Assembly: GCA_032690845.1 (NCBI GenBank)
Contig: CM064431.1
Location: forward strand, 27,286,300 to 27,350,299
DNA: 64,000 bases
Direction of reading: 5' to 3'
Source of the DNA: Eleusine coracana subsp. coracana
Taxonomy: Eukaryota; Streptophyta; Magnoliopsida; Poales; Poaceae
Under the pieces are notes generated by a model that was not told the DNA's origin, did not search any database, and saw only the letters and a program-made list of their open reading frames with translations. How positions within the stretch are numbered: position 1 is the stretch's first letter; every line of letters starts with the position of its first letter. Position numbers and translations under genes: made by a program. Shown one piece after another: positions 54,446-64,000 of the stretch.

Positions 54446-56159
54446 TACTATCCGTGAGGGGTAGATGAGCCCGTCGATGCATTCACAAGATCAAGATGCA
54501 ATGAAAGATCGAAGATCCAAAAATAATTCAAGAACAAATCAAGATGATCACTTATCTTTGATCAAAAGAATAACGATGCCGAAAGGCTCGACAAAATTAT
54601 TCTTGCTACTCATGCATAAGATGGGCAAGATTTTTATATTATATTCAGATAGCAAGCATTGTCCAAGCAATAAGCATGCCATCGTTTATGGCAATTACAT
54701 AATCATCATCATTTGTCTAGTACCGACGAGGCTAGACGAATCATTGGCCAAGCAATGACAAAATCAAGTCTCTGCTCCACCGACACGTCCTTACTAGCGG
54801 GATTGAACACATCGTTGTCGGGCACCAACGAGGCAAAGACGACCCTTCCGTTCGAGTTGATGAAGACCGGTGTATATATGACTGGGCATCGATGAGGCAA
54901 AAGTCATCCTCTTCATCGGCATCTATCGTTTATATTCGACGTGACGATGGCGCTGCTATGACTAGGTTTTGGCAATGCAAAGGTCACCCCATCACGTCGT
55001 TCCGTTCACACAATGCATATGGACGAGCGATAATTTACGAAGACACGACCACTACGCGCAGCTTAATCGGAGGTGTTCTACAGACTCACTTTATAGATGT
55101 AATTAACCGGTCGAGTCTTATAAGGCCCCAGAAATCGGTGAACTACGCAATCACCTAAGTTAGATTTCTCCTTAAACAATGACACAGAAGATGAAAGAAG
55201 ACACAACCTTATGAACCGTGTATTTTATATCATGATGATTAATGAAATATATGGTTCCTTGCCGCATGTTGATGTGCGCGTTCTATATCTATTTTTATTT
55301 TTGTCTTCATTTTGTTTTCACGAACAGATGGGGCAACCCAACAACCAAGACACATGTTAGTTCCTGATTAGTTAACATGAATGATGGGTTGGATTTTAGA
55401 ATAAAAATGCATTTTTCTCACAAACCATTCATCTAAATTTAAATCTATTTGCGTCACGACGATTTTTAAAAATTTATACTAAAAAATGAGATCCACATAA
55501 ATATATTCTAAATATTTATTAAAATTTAATATTTTAAATATAATATTTCAACAGGCTACTTCAATATTTTTATATACTATTTCAACATTTTTTTATATTA
55601 AATGTTCAACAGGTTCTAAACATGTTGAACATGTCATATAAAACTATTAAGCTACAATAAATAATTATTAAATTAAATATTTTATTAATAAAAAATAGTC
55701 TCAATACCGACGCATGGCCTGTTATCCGAAAATCACTCATACCAGCCCACAAAACTATATGGACTATCGTTGCTTTCTGGGCTTTTCTTATTGGGCATTG
55801 ATGGACGGAGTGCGTGGGTGCTACTTGACACCCAACTGCTGTATAGGAGGTCCTCCATAAGCCATGTCCATGAAAAACCAGGAAACCAATTAATCACGTG
55901 CTTAAAGGTTACGTTGATATCTCGAAAGAACACGATTTTAAGATGCATGCAGTTATAGGCCAACACTCAATAAGACAACAAGTGTATGTAGTTGTGTGGG
56001 TAGGTGTCCATGTGTACAGTGTACTTATATGTAAGCTTCATGACTATTTGAGAGGGTCACCTCAAAAGATATGAATGTTTTGGTAGTGGGGTGACAAGCA
56101 TAAAATACACTTAATGTCTATAGAAGTGTTGTGCATGCAACAATTTATTTATTAACTCA
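54446..56159. other. Gene-free region
   Basis: The first ~70 bases continue the ~77-bp tandem repeat interrupted by the Copia insertion. A loosely repeated motif of the type CGAYGAGGCAAA occurs at 54820-54905. Positions 55440-55690 are very AT-rich, with several AATATTTYAACA units. No gene was recognised. Short frames (for example 54465-54758) have no family features. Confidence 0.45.
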
Positions 56160-58725
56160 ATATATGAACAATGTACACGGTGAATGGTTGCCTTGGTGAT
56201 TAATATGGACTCGATTGATTGTCATTGATGATCTTGATAGAGAGTCACGGTGATAAAGGTGGATTAAGACTAAGGACAGTTAGGCTCAAGTCTGTTGTGA
56301 TCATTTGGCTAGTGTGTAGGCTTTAGTTCATACGAAAAACCGGACTATCAAAAGGACACGAGTCATTCTCTTAGGTCTCTCTGGTGTTAGGGATATTGGG
56401 ATGCTCAAGTGATGCTCTTGGACACTAGAAGTGGCGGTGGAGAAGGATCAACTAAGGTTGGAAGCAAGAAAACGAAGTGAAGGAGGACAAAGAGTTTTAA
56501 TTTCAGCCTAAGTCACCGTAATGCACGACGAGGTCACCATAAGGTACGATGAATGGTTGATAGAGTCGATGGATGGACTCGCCGTAAGGTATGGTGAGGT
56601 GGCCGTAGTACGACGAGTCAAGGAGCGAAGAAAACCAAAGATTGGACATCTTTGATGAAGCTACGACTGGGTCGTCGTAAGGTCGGTGACCCAGAAGAGA
56701 GAAGGTTGGTTTGAATTCGGAGGATGCCGTTGTGTGTACGACGGGTTTGCCATAAGTTATGATGACCCAGAGGAAGAGTTGGCCAACATTCTGGTTGCCT
56801 CTGGTGAAGATACGACGAGGTCGCCGTAATGCACAGTGATGAAAGAGGATTTTGTGTAGTGACCATAAGGAGGAATGGGAGGTCATCATAATATACGGTG
56901 ATCGTTTTCTGAAGTCGTTGTAATATACGGCGATACTTACGGCGGTTCGATCTACATGTTCGCAACTTTTTGGCAACGTATTTTAGAGTGGTTGTGATGT
57001 GAACAAGGGTTCCCGATCTTGAAAGGTTCTTGGTAAGTTGATTTGGTCAGAGGCGACATACAAATTAATCCGGCTTCAGAACAACACGTTCTAAACCCCG
57101 CAATCGCAGCACGACGTCTTCTTTGGTTATCAACCGTCCAAGGACGATTGACCTCGCTGAGAAGGCTAATCCCTGCCTGCGAATCAAGAACACAAACAAG
57201 AACAATGAAGAATGCAACATAATTGCAGATATATGATTAAACTCTCGAAGTTGGGGTCTCACAAACCGATGAACGACGACACTGTTTATGAACAGAATTG
57301 ATCTAAGCAAAACCCAAACCCTAATGAAGAGGCGGTGGTTGTATATGACGACCCTAGAGTCGTGCAAGACCTCCTGGACGCAGTCCTAAGTGGGCTCAAC
57401 TCGATACATGGCCCAAAGACTGATTACGGTGTCGCAGCACCAGGACAGATTTTGTAAGTCAATTTGTTTCGGCAATTGCCGATGCCTCAGGACGAATTTT
57501 GACATGGGACTAGTTGGGTTGGAAAATTCTTTTCGTCATCTTTCCAGGCATATATAGAACGTCCAAATCCGAGTCTGTATGCGTCCTGGGTGTCCATTTT
57601 AGTGCAGACTGGTCCTGGGCTCCGAAACAGACTCGAAGTCGGTTTTGATTGGGCCTCCACCTTGGCTTGGACGTCCTTGCTGACCCATCACGCCTCCAAT
57701 CATCTACCCAGCTATGTCATCATCATCTCCATGATTCCTAACAATAATTAATTCATTAGATAGCAATCTATTCTCAAAACTACATAATAAAAACCTTAGA
57801 AACGATCTCACGTGTAAATTTAGGTGATGCACATGAACTTTCATCTTAGTTGGAGGAGTGTTATGTGTATCCATGGGTGTGATGTACTCATCAGGTTGTA
57901 GCCTATATATAGTTGTTGCTGGGGTACTGGAGACCGCTCTTGGCCATTTGAATTGTTGGGTAAACCTGTAGAAAGCCAAGAGAAGAAGGGAAACACTTGA
58001 GCAAAGATTAGAGCTATCTTTGATTGTCTTGGAGAGTAACAAGAGACCCCTTTATCTCTAGCCTAGGATGGTTGTAGACAGTGATTAGTGTTGTTACTCT
58101 TGGTCTATGGTAGGGTCTAGACCGGTTAGGTGTCGATGATCGAGTCTATCAAGTGTGATTGGTTGTGAAGGTCGTCACAAGTTTCTATAAGGTTAGAGCT
58201 TGCTTTTGGAAGGAGCATCAAGAAGAAAGCGATTGTGTGTACACTTCGAGAATGCAACAAGTCCTTGAGAGAGGCAAGCTCAGGTTCAAAGAACAAGTGA
58301 TGTAAGCTTGTGTACGAGGACTCCACCATTGAGTGACGGGAGGGATCAATACTCTGACGGGAGTCAATCCAACAAGGACTAAAGGAAGGCTCCATCCTTC
58401 TAATACCTCGGGCTAAAAATCATTAAGCCTTCTCTAAACTCACTCCCTACTACTGCATTTACTATTCTGAATCCTTGCTAAATAGTAGGGAGTGGGTTTA
58501 GACTTGGGACTTAACTAAAATTGCATGAGTAGGTCTCCTATCTTGCTTAGCGTGTTGATTTGGTGAGTGCTTTACCACTAGTTTGCATAAAAATTGATTG
58601 GTGTGCGAGTCACTAGCATGTATAGGCTGCATTTACCTTACATATGATCCTTTACCATGCTAGTGTGAAAGAAAAGTTTGTTGTGGGAGTTTCCGATTCA
58701 ACCCTATTTAGATTTTTAAAAAAGT
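56160..58725 (+). repeat. Probable SIRE/Maximus-type Copia LTR remnant, interrupted
   Basis: The 3' part (57950-58720) has the layout known from long LTRs of SIRE/Maximus elements (maize Opie/Ji type): TCCAACAAGGACTA, ATACCTCGGGCTAAA, TTTACTATTCTGAATCCTTGCT, GTTTAGACTTGGGAC, TTTGCATAAAAATTGATTGGTG and finally CCGATTCAACCC. The 5' part (56400-56980) carries AGTTTTAATTTCAGCCTAAGTCACCGTA and a dense array of near-palindromic ~20-bp units. Between about 57065 and 57900 unrelated sequence is inserted. There is no coding capacity. The identification rests on remembered sequence resemblance and has not been searched. Confidence 0.4.
56505..56945 (+). repeat. Array of near-palindromic GTCGCCGTAAGGTACGRYGA-type units
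   Basis: At least ten degenerate copies of GTCGCCGTAA / TACGGTGA half-units occur, for example at 56510, 56530, 56578, 56600, 56670, 56740, 56812, 56880 and 56915. Each pair of half-units is roughly self-complementary. Confidence 0.6.
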
Positions 58726-61700
58726 TTAGAATTTAAAAAAATAAGATTTTAAAAAACTTTTTAAATTTAAAATATTTTTGAATGTTTAAAAAACTTTTTA
58801 AATTATTAAAACGTTTCTAATTTTTTTAAAAAATTGTATTTTAAAAAAACTTTTATTTCTTTAAAAAAACTTTTAAAAAATGTTTTCATTTCATTTTTTT
58901 TTTAATTTTTAGAAAACTTATTAAAGAAACTTTTAAAATTGCATGTTAATTTAAGAAAATTAATATGAAGCTTTTAAATTGCATGTAAATTTGAATGAAT
59001 AATACATTATTTTACAGTTATCAGCTCATAGTCATTTTCACCAGATGGCTTTCATTTTTTTCATAGCTCATATCTCACAGCAGCTTTAGCCCACAACCCA
59101 CAACAAATTTTTTCACAGCCACAACCAAACCAAACACACCCTTAATCTCAAGCTAGCCTTTTCATTATGATAATCTTATTTTTTAGATGAACTTATACAT
59201 TAAGCAACAAATTGCCTACTACATAGAAACTAGGGTTTGCTATACCAACCATATACCTCTTGGATGGTTCATCTCGCACATACAAAATCATCGGCATAAC
59301 TTGTCTTCACCTGAAGTGGTAAGTTGTCATTGAGCTAGTTACCGCCCCCTCACCTGCCCCCCTCACCTTAGTGAAGCACCAAGTGACCTCTATTATCTTT
59401 GACCCCATTGATCATTGGAACTCGCCCGCTAGCATTGTTGTTTCTTGGGACAGAAGAGAAAGATGGTGAGAAGTAAATGAAAATCTTGAAGATGGTAGTT
59501 CATCGGGTGGAGGGAAAACAAATTGAGAGCATTGGCATCGAGGACCCCTTTTGAGATGGCTCTTTCACTGCGTTTGAGGCCCTACCAATCATAAAAACAT
59601 AGAACGCTTTAGGAAAGAAGTACCTAGAAGTCTTTTTTATATTAAAATAAACTAAGAGTCGATGGCCAAAAAACAAACTTCGCCTTCTTATACCTCTTTA
59701 AAGCAAAAAATAAAAACCTATTTTATCAGAAGTTTTGTCAAGTGCTTTGGCTTCACCGAAAAACTACTTTATCAAGGAGTTAGAGCCAGAGTCAAATTTA
59801 GAGAAGACAAAACTATACTAAACTTACTAAGCCCTTTGTAGTGGAATGTTTAAGGATTTTTTATTGTCTCCAGCACATTCTATGGACACTGTTCATAGCA
59901 CTATAAAAGACCAAAAAATTATTTTAATTTCTTTATCTCAGAGTACATATAATACATCATGAGTTCACAACTAGAAATTAGCTCAAAGATCATGCTTTAT
60001 ATTGAATAGAATGTTTTTTTATGGATATCTTTTTTAGCTATTTTATAGTTTCAGTAGCAAAGTGTCTGTGCATTGCTACGAGTGTAATTTACCATACATA
60101 TTATTTATATATATATATAAATATATTATTATCATTTAAATGAAGTGTAAGAAAAATATTTTCAACATGTCTTGTATATGAGCATGAGATAGCATACAAA
60201 CGAAGCGCTTTGAAATAAACTAAGCTATTTATTATGAGAACAAAATTTTTCAAATTTTAACTCACAATATCATGTTAACTAACTTAAATGGACTCATCCG
60301 ATAATGATACAACGGATTTTACCATTGCTATTGAATTGGGATGCAAAGTCAATGATGTCTCTCGTTATGATTTTTTCATTATCAAGATGACGGCAACTCC
60401 ACGATCATAGAACTACTAACAAGCGAGAGATCTTGCTTACTTGCATCTCTCTCTAACATACAAACTGAAATCCACAACGGAAATCATTCACGGTATCATC
60501 AATCTCTAACATACACGTAAAGCAATCTATTCCTATCACCTTCTTATCCCTGGTTATAACTGGAATAGACCATCAAAATTTAGAGCCCATGTGAAGTCCA
60601 TAAACCCCTCACACATTGTTTATCCTTCTTCTTCTTGCAGCCAATGTACAGCAGCCAAAATAATACATGGCGCCACTCCATGTTCGCATGGTCAAATCAA
60701 CTTAAATAAACCATTATACGAATGTATCTGTAACTTGTAAATTCAGCTCGATGCAGATCGCGGCAGCAGTCTCCCGTCTCAATTTCTATGTAGAATCAAA
60801 ACTGTAGCGATAGTGTGTTTTGTTGCTTCATGTCGGCAACAGGCATGTTGTTCCCTCAGACAAGATGATGACACTCTCATCTTGGATGAGTCGTTGCAGC
60901 CTGCAGGATTGAGCTAGTGACAAGATAGTATTTTCGTCCTGAAGATTGTTACTAACCTTAGGACGACAGCAATGTAGGCTTCATTCAGACCTCGAGTCCT
61001 ATAAGTTCATCGTTTGATGGTGAGGGCGGTCGACTCCTGGTGTCCTCGATGGTGAGGAGCGGCTCTTAGTGTCCTTTTTGTCTATGAGAGTGATCACGGT
61101 GCGACACGTGGTTCCCAGGCCGGGCGACACCACGAACACGAACATGACATCACTAAAACGTGCGTGAACGATCGAGGCTGACGGAAGGCTTCTCACTAAA
61201 ATTGAAAGGACCGAATCAGACTCTAATTCTCTTAAACGATCGGAAGACGACTCAAACTCAAAAAGCACGTATATAACAACACCATGTAGGCAGAGGAATA
61301 AAAAAGTAGAAACCAATAAAAATAAAAAAGTGGAAGACCACACCTATTTTATTAAGAAGTAGAGATTTAAGAAATAAACATTTTTATGGTTGAAAAGTTA
61401 TCCAAACAATAAAAATACCACTGACGGGAGGGTAGCATAGATTTGAATGTGTAAGACATTTTATATAAAAAAATTGAAAACAACTTTTTTCATGCTATAG
61501 TGTTCCATGGAGAAAAATCATACTATTTTAGTTTTTCCCTAACAAAATTAAATTTCATGATATAATACATATAAAACACTATTATTTTAATATCACGCAG
61601 ACAAAAATCCCAAAGCTTAAAACGCAAAATCCAACAAACAAGTGGCAAAAAGACTCTCTTAGGCCACTTTGTTGGCATGCTAGCCGGGCCAGAAGCACCA

Positions 61701-61828
61701 TCTTCTCGTGGCACTGTCTAAGGACCACCACTAAATTTCAATTTAACGTTTTGCACGACTATAGTCTAAATAAATGTGAAAATGAAGGAGGACCGTAGCA
61801 GAAAACGGGTAGGGTTAAACAGGGGTTT
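58726..61828. other. Gene-free AT-rich region upstream of the aspartokinase gene
   Basis: 58700-59000 is low-complexity T/A sequence of TTTTAAAAAAC repeats. A MITE-like end, AACCAAACACACCCTTA, lies at 59130-59146 without a visible partner. 60095-60130 is a short TA microsatellite. The rest (59150-61800) holds no gene I can recognise. The last few hundred bases must contain the promoter of the aspartokinase gene, but no clear TATA box stands out. Confidence 0.45.
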
Positions 61829-61882
61829 ATGCTGCTGGCTCCCGGAGTCAATTCTAATCCCACTACTCTCCGTTTCGCTGTC

Positions 61883-63961
61883 ATGAGGAGCCTCGCCGTC
61901 GCAAGCCCCCACCCGGGCGCCGCCTTCGCCGCCCGCCGCCGCCATCAACCGGCCGCCTCCAACAGGTCGTTTTCTCTCCTCCTATCACTCGTTCCGTTCC
62001 CTCCCTCTCGCGTCTCAGCTATGCAGCATCTCACCCGTCTCCTTGCATCTCCACGCCGCCGGGGTCCCCAGTTCGCCCCCTCTGCATTTTAAGCGCTCGT
62101 GCCCCTTCGGTTATGCTCTTCGTCCTCTGCGTGCTGGAGTTGTAGGGCTTGCTTAGCTATCGCATAGCGCGCCATTTTTTTTTTCCATCTGATGCCTCCC
62201 CCTTTCAGATGCCAAGTTTGTCCATATATTTGAATCCTTTGGCCATGTGTATTGTTGGAATAATGCGGTTCTAATTTCGTACTTATGCAGGGACTCAATA
62301 TCTCAGCGTTGTTGGCGATGTGATAAATCCCAAGACCGCTCCATCGGGAGCTCTCTGAGGTTGGTGTTTTACTCTGTTTCACCGTAATTAGCGTTGATGT
62401 GTTTAATATACCATATTGTAAGGATAATTTTTAATGTTTTGCTCCAAAGAGTTTTCTAGATCTGTAATTGATTTTTAAACTAACAACTTAGTCTCATGTT
62501 GTTCTTCACTTATGTTTTGTTTGTTACCTGCCCTAAATTGCCAATTTTTATTGATGTTCTTTTTTTTTACTTATATTCTATTCAGGATCAGCCACCCTAC
62601 AGAGAAATTAAACAGAGATGTCTCGAAGAATATGGTCACACCAGCAGCTGGTAGTATTTCCTCTTGCCTTGCATTTCAACTGTTTTGACTTCCCACCCGG
62701 CTGGAAATGTTCATGTTAGCAGTTAGAATATTTGTTGTGAAGTAATTCTAGTTCAAAATTTTGAGGGGCAAAAGACCACTTTCCCTGTGTTGGAACAAAA
62801 CAATGCTGAAGGTACGCTGGGCTAAGCTTTCTATTGCAAGAACAGAGCTGAATAGAAAACATACAGAAACAGAAATGTAGCCTTAAGCTATTTCTGTCCA
62901 GAGTCAAGTAGCATATCATTAAGTTGTCCACTTCTTTCAATGCCATCAAATTTGTTTATAGTGAAACCTGCTTCCTGCATCGCGTCATGTGACAGATACC
63001 CTGGCATAATTTTTTGACTTACACCTGTTATAAGGTTCAAACATTGAAATGCCCTGTCGCTTAAGCTTTTATAGGGTAGCCTTCTACATCTTTTTATATA
63101 CACATGCTCTGCTATTTTGTTTTGCATGACTTTATTGCATCCCAGGTTCCAACTTCATATACTGTTTGGTTATCGATATTTCTGGCCAAAGCCATTAAGT
63201 TATCATTTTTTAATAAACTTTATGCCTTTTTTTAATCCTGATTTTATATGTCTACATTATTTCATTGCAGCTGTTTCACTTGAGCAAGCTGAAACTACTA
63301 CTGACCTTCCCAAAGGTGACATGTGGTCGGTGCATAAGTTTGGTGGGACATGCATGGGGACTGCCCAGAGAATACAGAATGTTGCTGACATTGTCCTTCG
63401 TGATCCTTGTGAGAGGAAGCTGGTAGTTGTATCAGCTATGTCTAAAGTCACAGACATGATGTACAATCTTGTAAATAAGGCTCAATCAAGGGATGATTCT
63501 TACATTGCTGCACTAGATGAAGTTTTCGAGAAGCATATGGCTGCAGCAAAGGACTTGCTTTTGGGGGAAGACCTTGCAAGATTCTTGTCTCAGTTGCATG
63601 CAGACATCAGTAATCTGAAAGCGATGCTTCGTGCCATATATATAGGTGGAGCTATTAAATTGACCCCCCACATTTCTGTATATATTTTTTATGTGATATG
63701 CCCTACTTTTCAACTAAAGTAGGTTTTTGGTATACTTCGATCATGAGGAACTCTTACATTAGTACTGCTATGCTAAAGGAGAATTGATTACTTGTTTGCA
63801 ACTATAATGTTTGATAATACAGATACTTCTTAGCTGATACATGGTGCATTTTCTTTTCCTTTGATTCTGCAGCTGGGCATGTTACAGAGTCTTTCTCTGA
63901 TTTTGTTGTTGGGCATGGAGAGTTATGGTCTGCACAAATGCTGTCGTATGCTATAAAGAAG
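61883..63961 (+). CDS. AKHSDH: Bifunctional aspartokinase-homoserine dehydrogenase, plastid, 5' part
   Basis: Five exons are in the window: 61883-61965, 62291-62359, 62586-62650, 63271-63645 and 63873-63961. All have GT/AG borders and consistent phases, giving 227 codons, and the gene continues beyond the window. The start MRSLAVASP is that of grass AK-HSDH proteins. The first ~70 residues are an Arg/Ala/Ser-rich plastid transit peptide including CWRCDKSQDRS. The aspartokinase domain begins near residue 90 with the signature KFGGTCM (95-101) and continues with VVVSAMSKVTDMM, HADISNLKAMLRAIY and HGELWSAQMLSYAIKK. The enzyme phosphorylates aspartate and, in its C-terminal half (not in view), reduces aspartate semialdehyde to homoserine, the branch leading to threonine and methionine. 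Plant forms are inhibited by threonine. An in-frame ATG 54 bases upstream (61829) would add 18 residues. Confidence 0.95.
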
Positions 63962-64000
63962 GTACCAGTTGAGATTTGAAAATAAAGAAACAGGAGAAGT

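Noticed and set aside
57065..57367. 100-codon minus-strand ORF
   Set aside because: No domain; lies in untranslated-type repeat sequence inserted into a probable LTR.
58700..59000. Poly(A)/poly(T)-rich stretch considered as a retroposon tail
   Set aside because: It is an interrupted mix of T and A runs in both senses with no LINE or SINE body beside it.

Overview
The window is nuclear DNA from a grass (Poaceae). I infer this from the classes of LTR retrotransposon, the CACTA and Tourist-like elements, GC-rich single-exon genes, a kinase with the MCAfunc/ARPK N-terminal domain typical of rice-type kinases, and a plastid aspartokinase-homoserine dehydrogenase that begins MRSLAVASP as in other grasses. 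I cannot name the species. No tRNA, rRNA or CRISPR array was seen.

Layout. (1) 1-17655 is a nest of retrotransposons. A degraded minus-strand Tat-type Ty3/Gypsy element, with dual RNase H and an intron-containing extra ORF in antisense beyond its integrase, is split by a plus-strand Tekay/Del-type Gypsy element (6270-15603, target duplication ATGTT). The inserted element has a 3.95 kb left LTR, a damaged coiled-coil ORF before gag, a gag-protease remnant and a right LTR lacking its 5' half. (2) 17656-20848 is a minus-strand Copia remnant. (3) 21904-27354 is an old, structurally complete Reina-like chromovirus (target duplication CTTCT, C-terminal chromodomain), full of stops and frameshifts. 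(4) 28498-40611 is a tandem cluster of four plus-strand paralogues of a secreted ten-cysteine protein family. Copies B (34239-34922) and D (39889-40611) are intact. Copies A and C are broken. Three ~1.0 kb CACTA-like elements and a CACTA transposase remnant lie between them. (5) 41438-48076 (minus) is a nine-exon MCAfunc-domain receptor-like cytoplasmic kinase gene whose large intron holds a Copia fragment and a MITE, and whose fifth exon carries one in-frame TGA. (6) 49570-54440 is a young Hopscotch/Retrofit-like Copia element (minus) with a complete 1425-residue polyprotein and nearly identical LTRs. (7) 54441-61882 is gene-free repeat DNA that includes a probable SIRE/Maximus-type LTR remnant. 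(8) 61883-63961 is the 5' part of a bifunctional aspartokinase-homoserine dehydrogenase gene, which runs off the window.

The host genes are not an operon-like set. The functional content is a lysine/threonine-pathway enzyme, a probable signalling kinase, possibly disabled, and a locally expanding and decaying family of secreted proteins. Most of the rest is transposon sequence. The observations most worth following are the secreted-protein cluster with its associated CACTA ends, the mosaic filler insertion in copy C, and the Tekay element, whose left LTR contains a protease-coding fragment and whose two LTR copies differ almost only in their last 91 bases.
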